Of a DNA stretch of 64,000 bases, positions 26,123-34,420 are shown one piece after another. A model generated the notes under the pieces. The model made no database searches. It had not been told where the DNA came from and saw only the letters and a program-made list of their open reading frames with translations. A program made the position numbers and the translations under genes. Position 1 is the stretch's first letter, and each line of letters begins with the position of its first letter. This DNA is from Actinoallomurus spadix (GTDB lineage: Bacteria; Actinomycetota; Actinomycetes; Streptosporangiales; Streptosporangiaceae), in the NCBI RefSeq assembly GCF_024055725.1, contig NZ_JAMXMX010000003.1:124001-188000 (forward strand), written 5' to 3'.

Positions 26123-27310
26123 TCAATACGGGCACGCGCGGGCCACGAAGCTCTCCGCGAGGTAGATCATCTTAGCCCGCGGGAAGGCCACCGTGGCCGG
26201 ATCACCATCGGATGTGTAGCGCTTGTCCGGATGCCGGGCCAGCCAGTCGAGCCAGGCGATCGAGCAGAATCGCCGGCAGTCGTCCTGGCGAACCCGGCCG
26301 TCGTCGCGGATCCGCGGGATCTGCCGAGGATCATAGTCCTTCTCGAACGGCGAGTCGGCCGGACGCCATCCCGCGAGGAACATCCCCCGGAAGTCCCACC
26401 GGGCTCCGCCGGCCGATCCGTGGCCGGCCCACGACAGGCGTGCCGGGGCGCCGAAAGGAAACGCGAACGTCACCGGCGGGATAGCCGTCGCAGCCGTGAT
26501 CATCTTCTGGTCGGCACCGATCTCCTCGGCCACCCCGCCGTGATCCATCCCCGCCAGGTCACGATGGTGGGCCGTATGGTTGGCGACCTCGAAGCCGTGC
26601 TGGACCAGCCAGCGCAGCGCGGCCGCCGCCCGGTCCCCCAGCGCGAACGGACCGGCGTTCACGAAGAACGTCGCGACCGGACGGAACCCCGGGTGCTCCC
26701 GGGCCACCCTCTCGATCACCCCGACGGCGGTGTCCGGCTCCGGCACGCCCGCCGCGTCGAACGCCAGATGCGTCGGCGACCCGTCGTCGAAGGTCAGCAC
26801 GACCGGATGCCGGCCCGCCGGAACGTTCATCGTCCCCGTGACGAACTCCGCGGCCGTCACCGGCACGTACCCCTCCTGCGCCAGCCGGGTGAACTCGGCG
26901 TACAGCTGGGCCGGCGTGCGGTCCAGCGACGCCTTCGGCCGGGCCAGCACCCGGTGGATCATCAGGATCGGGACCTGACCGAGTTCGTTCGCGTCGGCGG
27001 CACGGGCCACCGCGGCCGCCCGCGCCCGGTCGAAGGCCGGGACCGCCGGGGCCGCCTGCGCCGGGCCCGGCGGCGCGACGGCACGCCGGCCGCGTCCCGC
27101 CCCGTCTCCCGCCCCACGTGCCGGCGCCGCCGCGCCGTCCCACGGCCCGCCGCCGCCCGCCGCGCCGTTCCCGGCGGCGGAGACGGCCGCGGTGACGCCC
27201 GCGCGGCGCGTGGTGCCGGCGCGGCGGCCGTGCCCGTCCGGGGGCAGCAGCAGGCCCACGGCGACCGCGGCGACGATCAGGGTGGCGGCGAGTCGGTGAA
27301 GATGCGGCAC
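26123..27310 (-). CDS. Exported polysaccharide deacetylase (NodB domain)
   Basis: 395 residues. N-terminal signal or anchor (LIVAAVAVGLLLPP), then ~90 Gly/Ala/Pro-rich residues as a wall-spanning spacer, then a NodB domain. Catalytic motif 1 is LTFDDGS, motif 2 is NHTAHHRDL with the metal-binding His residues, and a FPFGAPAR-type motif 3 follows. A C-terminal part with three Cys (DDCRRFC, ARACPY) may form disulphides. It probably removes acetyl groups from cell-wall glycan or an exopolysaccharide. GTG 27310 is preceded by GGGGGGCAC. It lies downstream of polA but is separated by ~220 bases with repeats. Confidence 0.85.
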   Translation of the reverse strand: MPHLHRLAATLIVAAVAVGLLLPPDGHGRRAGTTRRAGVTAAVSAAGNGAAGGGGPWDGAAAPARGAGDGAGRGRRAVAPPGPAQAAPAVPAFDRARAAAVARAADANELGQVPILMIHRVLARPKASLDRTPAQLYAEFTRLAQEGYVPVTAAEFVTGTMNVPAGRHPVVLTFDDGSPTHLAFDAAGVPEPDTAVGVIERVAREHPGFRPVATFFVNAGPFALGDRAAAALRWLVQHGFEVANHTAHHRDLAGMDHGGVAEEIGADQKMITAATAIPPVTFAFPFGAPARLSWAGHGSAGGARWDFRGMFLAGWRPADSPFEKDYDPRQIPRIRDDGRVRQDDCRRFCSIAWLDWLARHPDKRYTSDGDPATVAFPRAKMIYLAESFVARACPY

Positions 27311-27452
27311 GTGCCCCCCAGCAGCTCGTACCCGTGGCGAGCCGTGCGGCCGCGGGCACCGTCGAAGTCCGCGCGGAACGGCCGTCGGATCATGGCCGCC
27401 CGTCTCGCGCGGACTCTTCCTTCCCGCTCACTGGATCTTGCAATCCGTCACC

Positions 27453-27507
27453 GGGGTGAGCCCTCCGTGACCGGCCCCCGCCGCAGGGGTGAGCCCTCGG
27501 TGACCGG
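27453..27507. repeat. Direct repeat between polA and the deacetylase gene
   Basis: GGGGTGAGCCCTC-(C/G)-GTGACCGG occurs at 27453 and 27486, period 33. A similar GTGACCGG ends the polA reading frame at 27532-27539, so the repeat may have grown from the polA tail. Confidence 0.6.
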
Positions 27508-27528
27508 TGCCGTCGGCGGGACCAGCCG

Positions 27529-30222
27529 TCAGTGACCGGCCTCCTGCCAGGTGCGCCCGGTGCCCATCGAGACCTCCAGCGGCACCCGCAGGTCGTACGC
27601 GCCGCCCATCTGCTCGCGCACGAGGGACTGCAGCGTCTCCAGCTCGCCCGGCGCCACCTCGAAGATCAGCTCGTCGTGGACCTGCAGCAGCATCCGCGAC
27701 GCCAGCCCGGCGGCGCGCATCGCGCGGTCGACGTTCAGCATCGCGACCTTGATGATGTCGGCCGCCGACCCCTGGATCGGCGCGTTAAGCGCCATCCGCT
27801 CGGCCATCTCCCGGCGCTGCCGGTTGTCCGAGGTCAGGTCCGGCAGGTAGCGGCGGCGGCCCATGATCGTTTCGGTGTAGCCGTCCTGCCGGGCCCGAGC
27901 GACGATGTCGCGCAGGTAGTCGCGCACGCCACCGAACTGCTCGAAGTACTCGGCCATCAGCGCCCGCGCCTCGTCCGGCGTGATCTTCAGCTGCTGCGAC
28001 AGCCCGAACGCCGACAGGCCGTACGCCAGGCCGTAGTTCATCGCCTTGATCCGCGACCGCAGCTCGCCGTCGATCTGCTCGGGCGGCAGGTCGAACACCC
28101 GGGAGGCGGTGATCGTGTGGAAGTCCGCGCCGGACCCGAACGCCTCGATCAGCGCGGCGTCCTCCGACAGGTGCGTCATGATCCGCAGCTCGATCTGGCT
28201 GTAGTCGGCGGTGAGCAGGCACTCGTAACCCGCGCCCACCATGAAGCCCTCGCGGATCTGCCGGCCCTCGGCCGAGCGGATCGGGATGTTCTGCAGGTTC
28301 GGGTCGGAGGAGGACAGCCGGCCGGTCGCCGCGACCATCTGCCCGAACGTCGTGTGAATGCGCCGGTCCTCGTCCGCCATCGGGATCAGCGAGTCGACCA
28401 TGCTCTTGAGCTTGGCGACCTCACGGTGCCGCAGCAGGTGCTCCAGCACCGGATGGCCGGTCTGGGCGAACAGGCTCGTCAGCGCGTCGGAGTCGGTGGT
28501 GTAACCGGTCTTGGTACGCCGCGTCTTCGGCAGCTCCAGCTCGTCGAACAGCACCTGCTGGATCTGCTTGGGCGACCCGAGGTTGAACTCGTGCCCGATC
28601 GCCTCCCAGGCGGCCTCCTCCATCGCCTTGACCTCCGCGCCGAAGGTCGCCGACAGCTTCGCCAGGTAGTCGATGTCCAGGGCGACGCCGACCCGCTCCA
28701 TGCCGGCGAGGACCTCCACCAGCGGCAGCTCGACATCCTGCAGCAGCCGGGTCGCACCCCGCCGCTCCAGGTCCGCGTCGAGCGCCGCGGCGAGGTCGAC
28801 GACCGCCCGCGCCCGTACGACGAGGTCCCGGGCGGCCTCCTGCTCGCCGGAGCCGTCGATCGTCAGCTGGCCGCCGCCGTCGGCCTCCTCGCGCAGCTCC
28901 CGGTGCAGGTAGCGCAGGACCAGGTCACCCAGGTCGAAGGAACGCTGGCCGGGCAGCGCGAGGTAGGCGGCCAGCGCCGTGTCGCTCGTCACCCCGTCGA
29001 GCCGCATGCCCCGCGCGGCCAGCGCCAGCATCGGGCCCTTCGCGTCGTGGACGGCCTTCGGCCGCTTCGGGTCGGCCAGCCACGCGGCCAGCGCCCGCTC
29101 GTCCTCCTCGACCAGCTCCACAGGGTCGACGAACGCCCCCGCACCCGCCTGGTTGGCCAGCGCCAGACCGGTGAGGTCGCCGGTGCCCCGCCCCCACGTG
29201 CCGGTCACCGCGACGCCGACCCGGCCCTCGCCGGTGGCGTGCTCGTCCAGCCACGCGGCGAGCTCGCCCGGCCCCGGCCGGGCCACCTCGACCTCGAAGC
29301 CCTCCTCCGCCTCCGGCTCGACCGCCGACAGCGTGGCGTACAGCCGCTCGCGCAGCACCCGGAACTGCAGGGTGTCGAACAGCGTGTGGATCTCGTCGCG
29401 GTCCCACTGGCCGATCGTCAGCTCCGCCGGAGCCTGCTCCAGCGGCACGTCGCAGACGAGCTTGTTGACCTGGTAGTTGCGCATCACCTCACCGAGGTGC
29501 TCGCGCAGGCTCGCGCCCGCCTTACCGGTGATCTCGTCGACGTGCGCGATGACCCCGTCCAGCCCGTCGTACTTGGCGATCCACTTCGCGGCGGTCTTCG
29601 GGCCCACGCCCGGCACGCCCGGCAGGTTGTCGCTCGTCTCCCCCACCAGGGCCGTGAGCATCCGGTGCCGCTCCGGCGGCACGCCGTACTTCTCCTCGAC
29701 CGCCGCCGGCGTCATGCGGGCCAGGTCCGACACGCCCTTGCGCGGGTACAGCACCGTGCAGCGCGGCCCGACCAGCTGGAACGCGTCCCGGTCACCGCTG
29801 ACGATCGACACGTCCATGCCCTGGTCCACGGCGCGCGTGGCGAGCGTGGCGATCAGGTCGTCCGCCTCGTAGCCCGCGACGGACAGCCGCGGGATGCGCA
29901 GCGCGTCGAGCACCTCGAAGATCAAGCTGATCTGGCTGCGGAAGTCGTCCGGCGTCTCCCGCCGGTTCGCCTTGTACTCGACGTAGGCCTCGTGCCGGAA
30001 CGTCGGCTCCGACCGGTCGAAGCACACCCCGACGTGCGTGGGCTCCTCGTCGCGCAGCACGTTGATCAGCATGGACGTGAAGCCGTACACCGCGTTGGTC
30101 GGCTGCCCCGTCGTCGTCGAGAAGTTCTCGATGGGCAGCGCGAAGAACGCCCGGTAGGCCAGAGAGTGCCCGTCCAGGAGCAGCAGGCGCGCGTTTTCAG
30201 AGGTCGCTTCCGTCGTCACCAC
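27529..30222 (-). CDS. polA: DNA polymerase I
   Basis: 897 residues, repair and Okazaki-fragment polymerase. N-terminal 5'-3' nuclease domain (~10-300) with LLLDGHSLAYRAFFAL, GYEADDLIATLA and SGDRDAFQL. The middle 3'-5' exonuclease-like domain (~320-490) lacks the DxE motif (the place reads VTGTWGRG), so proofreading should be absent, as in other actinobacteria. Polymerase motifs A (DYSQIELR), B (RIKAMNYGLAYGLSAFGLS) and C (LQVHDELIFEV) are intact. Two successive GTG codons (30222, 30219) can start it; the choice changes one residue. It is divergent from the thioesterase gene with 53 bases between. Confidence 0.97.
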   Translation of the reverse strand: MVTTEATSENARLLLLDGHSLAYRAFFALPIENFSTTTGQPTNAVYGFTSMLINVLRDEEPTHVGVCFDRSEPTFRHEAYVEYKANRRETPDDFRSQISLIFEVLDALRIPRLSVAGYEADDLIATLATRAVDQGMDVSIVSGDRDAFQLVGPRCTVLYPRKGVSDLARMTPAAVEEKYGVPPERHRMLTALVGETSDNLPGVPGVGPKTAAKWIAKYDGLDGVIAHVDEITGKAGASLREHLGEVMRNYQVNKLVCDVPLEQAPAELTIGQWDRDEIHTLFDTLQFRVLRERLYATLSAVEPEAEEGFEVEVARPGPGELAAWLDEHATGEGRVGVAVTGTWGRGTGDLTGLALANQAGAGAFVDPVELVEEDERALAAWLADPKRPKAVHDAKGPMLALAARGMRLDGVTSDTALAAYLALPGQRSFDLGDLVLRYLHRELREEADGGGQLTIDGSGEQEAARDLVVRARAVVDLAAALDADLERRGATRLLQDVELPLVEVLAGMERVGVALDIDYLAKLSATFGAEVKAMEEAAWEAIGHEFNLGSPKQIQQVLFDELELPKTRRTKTGYTTDSDALTSLFAQTGHPVLEHLLRHREVAKLKSMVDSLIPMADEDRRIHTTFGQMVAATGRLSSSDPNLQNIPIRSAEGRQIREGFMVGAGYECLLTADYSQIELRIMTHLSEDAALIEAFGSGADFHTITASRVFDLPPEQIDGELRSRIKAMNYGLAYGLSAFGLSQQLKITPDEARALMAEYFEQFGGVRDYLRDIVARARQDGYTETIMGRRRYLPDLTSDNRQRREMAERMALNAPIQGSAADIIKVAMLNVDRAMRAAGLASRMLLQVHDELIFEVAPGELETLQSLVREQMGGAYDLRVPLEVSMGTGRTWQEAGH

Positions 30223-30275
30223 GCCAGCAGCCTAGTCTTCGATGCCGACAGTTCTACGCACGTCATGGAGGTTTC

Positions 30276-30695
30276 ATGGGCGAGGCCGGCGGCGGCCCCA
30301 CGAACGATCTCGGCGGCATCGACCCGCGCGGGGATCTCGCCACGGCGATGGGCGTCGAACTCCTCGAGGCGAGCCCCGAACGCGTCGTGGCCCGCATGCC
30401 CGTCAAGGGCAACACCCAGCCGTACGGCGTCCTGCACGGCGGCGCCTCCTGCGTCCTGGCCGAGTCCACCGGCTCCGTCGGCGCGGCCCTGCACGCCGGA
30501 CCCGGCCGCATCGCCCTCGGCATCGAGATCAACGCCACCCACCACCGGTCAGCCACCAGCGGATACGTCACCGCGGTCGCCACCCGCCTACACGGCGGAC
30601 GCACCCTGGCCAGCTACGAGATCGTCATCACCGACGAGCAGGACCGCCGCGTCTGCACCGCCAGACTCACCTGCGCCATCCGCGACAAGGCATAG
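30276..30695 (+). CDS. PaaI-family hotdog thioesterase
   Basis: 139 residues with the hotdog-fold signature QPYGVLHGGASCVLAESTGSVGA, where HGGA and the following Glu are the usual active-site elements, and the LGIEINATHHR strand. It hydrolyses small-acyl or aryl-CoA thioesters in the cytoplasm. GGAGG lies 5 bases before ATG 30276. It is divergent from polA; this pairing appears in other actinomycetes as I recall, without a known functional link. Confidence 0.9.
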   Translation: MGEAGGGPTNDLGGIDPRGDLATAMGVELLEASPERVVARMPVKGNTQPYGVLHGGASCVLAESTGSVGAALHAGPGRIALGIEINATHHRSATSGYVTAVATRLHGGRTLASYEIVITDEQDRRVCTARLTCAIRDKA

Positions 30696-30709
30696 ATTTC
30701 TCGCATCTT

Positions 30710-30739
30710 TTGCACCAGTCACTCCAGTCTCGCTACCGT
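30710..30739 (+). promoter_or_regulatory. Promoter of the candidate small RNA
   Basis: TTGCAC (30710-30715), 18-base spacer, TACCGT (30734-30739). Transcription would begin near 30746, a few bases before the closing stem of the RNA. Confidence 0.6.
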
Positions 30740-30745
30740 TGGAGG

Positions 30746-30862
30746 GCAAGAGCCCGGAGCGCTGAGTAGAAAACGTACGATCCGGTCCTCGTGCAGGGCC
30801 GGGGAAGGCCTGCACGGGCCACCAGGTCGGACGGCACCAAAGGCGCTCCGGGCTCATTGTCG
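30746..30862 (+). ncRNA. Candidate structured small RNA, about 115 nt
   Basis: A perfect 13-bp closing stem joins GAGCCCGGAGCGC (30750-30762) to GCGCTCCGGGCTC (30843-30855). Inside, CCG(G)TCC (30782-30788) pairs with GGACGG (30829-30834). The apex is CGTGCA(G)GGCC (30790-30800) with GGCCTGCACG (30807-30816) around loop GGGGAA. An A-rich internal loop (GAGTAGAAAACG) lies on the 5' side. A promoter sits just upstream and ATTGTCGTT follows the stem. The rod shape recalls SRP or 6S RNA, but the SRP domain-IV consensus is absent and it is shorter than 6S. No open frame has coding character here. Identity unknown. Confidence 0.5.
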
Positions 30863-31002
30863 TTCCGCCCCGCCCGCCGGAACCCTCGGCACGTCAGAAC
30901 CCCCAGCCCGCCGGAACCACCGGCCCAGCGGCCCACCTGAACCCTGGCGCGCCGGTCTCGATTCGGCCACAGCCGCTCTACGCGTCGGCCACGGGGCTTT
31001 GC

Positions 31003-31632
31003 ATGATCACGCCCGTCGCCTACCGTCGCGCTGTGCGCCCCTTCGCGATCACACCCGGCGTCCGCGCCCGGCGCCGATCCGGCGCCCTCCGCGCCGTCGC
31101 ACCGCTCCTCGCACTCGCCCTCGCCGCGGCGGGCTGCGGCCACCCGGCCCGCGACTACACCATCCCCCGCCAGCCCCTCCCCGAGCACGAGACACCGCTC
31201 AAGGGCCGTACCGCCACCATCGGCGAGGTCACCTACACCGCGATCGGCGTCCGCACCAAGATCCCCGAGGTCATCGGCTCGCACGCCAGCTGGATCCCGC
31301 ACGGGCAGTACGTCCGCGTCCGCCTCCTGATGGTCAACCACGGCCGCGAACGCCACGACCTCGACCCCTACCGGCAGCGGCTCGTCACCGCCGACGGCGC
31401 CACGTACCTTCCCAACACCGACGCCATGCAGATCTCCCGCGCGCCCTCCGGCGTGCAGTCCATCGCCTCCCAGGAGATGCGCGCCTTCGACCTCTGGTAC
31501 GACGTGCCCGCGAACGCCAAGGTCAAGGCCCTGCGCGTCCTCGGCGACCCCTCCTCGTCCCGGCTCGGCGACCAGCTCAAGGGCGCCGCCGTCGGCCACA
31601 CCAAGAACCCCGTCGACCTCTCCCTCACCTGA
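31003..31632 (+). CDS. Lipoprotein with a DUF4352-like domain
   Basis: 209 residues. A signal peptide with lipobox LAAAGC (Cys about residue 46) predicts attachment to the outer face of the membrane. The remainder (from ~60) is a beta-rich immunoglobulin-like domain of the DUF4352 kind (VRVRLLMVNHGRERHDLDPYRQRLVTADG...), a common module of unknown ligand. ATG 31003 has no good ribosome binding site; a GTG at 31033 would shorten the N-terminus by ten residues and leave a more usual signal peptide. It ends at a terminator shared with livF. Confidence 0.75.
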   Translation: MITPVAYRRAVRPFAITPGVRARRRSGALRAVAPLLALALAAAGCGHPARDYTIPRQPLPEHETPLKGRTATIGEVTYTAIGVRTKIPEVIGSHASWIPHGQYVRVRLLMVNHGRERHDLDPYRQRLVTADGATYLPNTDAMQISRAPSGVQSIASQEMRAFDLWYDVPANAKVKALRVLGDPSSSRLGDQLKGAAVGHTKNPVDLSLT

Positions 31633-31647
31633 CGCCGGGAAACGACG

Positions 31648-31686
31648 AAGGGACGGCGGCCCGCCCTGCGAGCCACCGTCCCTTTC
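31648..31686. terminator. Bidirectional terminator between lipoprotein and livF
   Basis: AAGGGACGG (31648-31656) pairs with CCGTCCCTT (31676-31684), followed by TTCC on the plus strand and preceded by a matching A-rich side for the minus strand. It lies between convergent genes. Confidence 0.8.
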
Positions 31687-31702
31687 CAACGCGGCGCCTG
31701 GT

Positions 31703-32434
31703 CTAGTCGCCCGACCCGGCGGCCGCCTCCGCGCCACCGCCGAGGTACGCCGCGCGCACCTGCGGGTCGTTCAGCAGCGCACTCGCCTCCGCCGACTTCA
31801 CCACCGCGCCCGTCTCCAGGACGTACGCGCGGTGCGCGACCTGCAGCGCCTGCTGGGCGTTCTGCTCCACCAGCAGCACCGTGGTGCCCCGCCGGTTGAT
31901 CTCCGTGATGATCTCGAAGATCTGCTGGATCAGCTTCGGTGCCAGACCCATCGACGGCTCGTCCAGCAGCAGCACCTTCGGCTTGGTCATCAGCGCCCGG
32001 CCGATCGCCAGCATCTGCTGCTCACCGCCGGACATCGTGCCGCCCGCCTGGTCCTTGCGCTCGGCCAGCCGCGGGAACAGGTCGTAGACCTCCTTCAGGT
32101 CCTTCTCGACCTCATCCCGGCGCGCGTACGCGCCCATCAGGAGGTTCTCCACGACCGTCATGCCGGGGAAGATGCCACGACCCTCAGGGGACTGCCCGAT
32201 GCCCATGAGCACGCGCTTGTGCCCCGGCACCTTGCTGATGTCCTTGCCGTCGAACAGGATCTGCCCGCGCGTCAGCGGACGCAGCCCAGAGATCGTCTTG
32301 AGCGTCGTCGTCTTGCCGGCGCCGTTCGCGCCGATCAGCGTGACGACCTCACCCTCGTCGACCTCCACGGACACGCCCTTGAGCGCGGCGATCTTGCCGT
32401 AGTGGACGTGGATGTCCTTGATCTCAAGAAGCAT
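31703..32434 (-). CDS. livF: Branched-chain amino acid ABC transporter ATPase LivF
   Basis: 243 residues. Walker A GANGAGKTT, Q-loop GIGQSPEGRGIFPGMTV, signature MSGGEQQMLAIGRAL, Walker B LLLDEPSMGLAP, and the LivF-type ending VVKSAEASALLNDPQVRAAYLGG. It powers import of Leu/Ile/Val or related solutes together with LivG. ATG 32434 starts 11 bases inside the livG end; a further in-frame start at 32458 would lengthen the overlap and is unlikely. Last gene of the operon. Confidence 0.95.
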   Translation of the reverse strand: MLLEIKDIHVHYGKIAALKGVSVEVDEGEVVTLIGANGAGKTTTLKTISGLRPLTRGQILFDGKDISKVPGHKRVLMGIGQSPEGRGIFPGMTVVENLLMGAYARRDEVEKDLKEVYDLFPRLAERKDQAGGTMSGGEQQMLAIGRALMTKPKVLLLDEPSMGLAPKLIQQIFEIITEINRRGTTVLLVEQNAQQALQVAHRAYVLETGAVVKSAEASALLNDPQVRAAYLGGGAEAAAGSGD

Positions 32435-33236
32435 CGGCGGGGACCCCCAGGTACGCATCGATGACCCGCTGGTTGGTCTGGATCTCGGCCGGCAGACCCT
32501 CTGCGATCTTCTGGCCGAAGTCCAGCACGGCGATCCGGTCGCTGATGCCCATGATCAGGCTCATGTCGTGCTCGATCAGCAGCACCGTGCGCCCGGTGTC
32601 CCGGATCTTGCGGATCAGGCCCTGCAGCTCCTCCTTCTCCGTCGGGTTCATCCCGGCGGCCGGCTCGTCGAGCAGCAGCAGCTTCGGGTCCGTCGCCAGC
32701 GCACGAGCGATCTCCAGCCGCCGCTGGTCACCGTACGGGAGGTTCTTCGCCGTCTCCTCCATCCGGCGCGCGACCCCGACGAACTCCAGCAGTTCCTCCG
32801 CCTTCGCCCGGCCGTCGCGCTCCTCACGGCGATGCCACGGCAGCCCCAGAGCCGCCCCGGCCAGACCCGTACGGTGATGCGCGTCCGCGCCCACCATCAC
32901 GTTCTCCAGCGCCGACATGTTGTGGAACAGCCGGACGTTCTGGAACGTGCGCGCCACGCCCCGCTTCGTCACCTGGTAGCGCTTCTTGCCGTCGATCCGG
33001 GAACCCGCGAAGACCACCTGGCCCTCGGTCGGCCGGTACACGCCGGTGACGACGTTGAACACCGTCGTCTTACCCGCGCCGTTCGGGCCGATCAACGCGA
33101 AGATCTCACCCTCGTTGATCGCCAGGTTCAGGCCGTTGATCGCGACGACGCCGCCGAAGCGCATCGTGATCCCGCGCAGCTCCAGCACCGGCGTACCGGT
33201 CTTCTTCTCCGCCGGAACGCCTGCCGTCTCACTCAT
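32424..33236 (-). CDS. livG: Branched-chain amino acid ABC transporter ATPase LivG
   Basis: 270 residues. Walker A GPNGAGKTT, Q-loop ARTFQNVRLFHNMSALENV, a LivG-specific insertion (about 110-150), the signature in the LivG form LPYGDQRRLEIARAL, Walker B LLLDEPAAGMNP and the switch His in LIEHDMSLI. It pairs with LivF as the heterodimeric motor. The start ATG overlaps the livM stop by four bases. Confidence 0.95.
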   Translation of the reverse strand: MSETAGVPAEKKTGTPVLELRGITMRFGGVVAINGLNLAINEGEIFALIGPNGAGKTTVFNVVTGVYRPTEGQVVFAGSRIDGKKRYQVTKRGVARTFQNVRLFHNMSALENVMVGADAHHRTGLAGAALGLPWHRREERDGRAKAEELLEFVGVARRMEETAKNLPYGDQRRLEIARALATDPKLLLLDEPAAGMNPTEKEELQGLIRKIRDTGRTVLLIEHDMSLIMGISDRIAVLDFGQKIAEGLPAEIQTNQRVIDAYLGVPADAS

Positions 33237-34420
33237 TCGCCCACCTCACCAGCGGCGACGGTCACCGGACCGCCCACCTCGGCACCCAGGCCGCCCATAC
33301 CGCCCTCGCCCTCGGCGAGCTCCGCCTTACGGCGCCGCGACGGCAGCAGACCCTCCGGCCGGAAGATCATCAAGAGGACCAGGACCCCACCGAACACCAG
33401 CACGCGGTACTCCTGAAGGCCACGGATCCGCTCCGGAATCCACGCCACCAGGAACGCCCCCAATATGACGCCCGGGAGATTCCCCGAGCCGCCCAGGACC
33501 ACCGCCGCCAGGATCGTCGCCGACAGGATGAACGGGAAGTTCGTCGGAATGATCGACACCGACTGCGACGCGTACACCACGCCGCCCGCGCCACCGATCG
33601 CCGCGCCGATCGCGAACGCCGCCAGCTTGAACTTGAACGTCGGAACACCCATCAGCTCGGCCGCGTCCTCATCCTCACGGATCGAGGCCCACGCCCGGCC
33701 CACCCGGCTGTTCTCCAGCCGCTTGGCGAAGATGATCGCCGCGACGATCAGCAGCAGCATCAGGTAGTAGTACGGCTTGCCGTCCAGCGCGCCGTACTTC
33801 AGCGGCTGCACGCCGCCGATCCCGATCGCGTCGAAGAACCCGTTGTCCGGGATCGTCCACTCCGACAGCGACGGCGGGTGCGGAATACCACCGATGCCCC
33901 GAGGACCACCGATGTAGTCGGTATTGTTCGCCACGATCCGGACGATCTCCCCGAAGCCCAGGGTCACGATCGCCAGGTAGTCGCCGCGCAGCCGCAGCGT
34001 CGGAGCGCCCAGGATGATCCCCGACACCGCCGACAGAAGCACGCCGACGACCAGGATCTCCCAGAAACTCATGTGCATCTTCGTCCCGAAGATGGCCATC
34101 GCGTAGCCACCGATCGCGAAGAACGCCACATAACCCAGGTCGAGCAGGCCCGCCTGCCCCACCACGACGTTCAGGCCGATCGCCAGCAGGATGTACCCGC
34201 CGATCGGGAAGAACAGCAACGTCGGCCAGTCCGTGTACGGCGACATGAAACTGCCGACACCGTCCGCCGGCAGCAGGATCGCCAGCACGATCAGCACCAG
34301 ATAGACGACCCAGCGCGCCCAGCGCGGAGCGGTCGCCCATCGGTCACGAAGCGTATCGAAGAAGGACGAATACCCGTCCCGAGCTCGGGAGAGCGGGTTC
34401 CGGTTGGTCGTATCGTTCAT
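33233..34420 (-). CDS. livM: Branched-chain amino acid ABC transporter permease LivM
   Basis: 395 residues with about nine to ten membrane segments and the LivM core VVGQAGLLDLGYVAFFAIGGY and LRLRGDYLAIVTLGFGEIVRIV. An N-terminal extension of ~40 polar residues precedes the first helix, and a Gly-rich tail ends the protein. It forms the channel with LivH. The stop overlaps livG (ATGA) and the start overlaps livH, so expression is coupled. Confidence 0.95.
   Translation of the reverse strand: MNDTTNRNPLSRARDGYSSFFDTLRDRWATAPRWARWVVYLVLIVLAILLPADGVGSFMSPYTDWPTLLFFPIGGYILLAIGLNVVVGQAGLLDLGYVAFFAIGGYAMAIFGTKMHMSFWEILVVGVLLSAVSGIILGAPTLRLRGDYLAIVTLGFGEIVRIVANNTDYIGGPRGIGGIPHPPSLSEWTIPDNGFFDAIGIGGVQPLKYGALDGKPYYYLMLLLIVAAIIFAKRLENSRVGRAWASIREDEDAAELMGVPTFKFKLAAFAIGAAIGGAGGVVYASQSVSIIPTNFPFILSATILAAVVLGGSGNLPGVILGAFLVAWIPERIRGLQEYRVLVFGGVLVLLMIFRPEGLLPSRRRKAELAEGEGGMGGLGAEVGGPVTVAAGEVGE

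Noticed and set aside
27529-30222. Loss of the proofreading site in polA as a novelty
   Set aside because: Degenerate 3'-5' exonuclease domains are normal for actinobacterial DNA polymerase I.
27532-30765. Plus-strand frame of ~1080 codons across polA
   Set aside because: Antisense to polA motifs, Arg/Gln/Val/Leu-rich composition typical of shadow frames.
30746-30862. SRP (4.5S) or 6S RNA identity for the structured region
   Set aside because: The SRP domain-IV consensus (GGTCAGG...GGAAGGAAGCAGC type) is absent and the length is too short for 6S RNA; kept as unknown.
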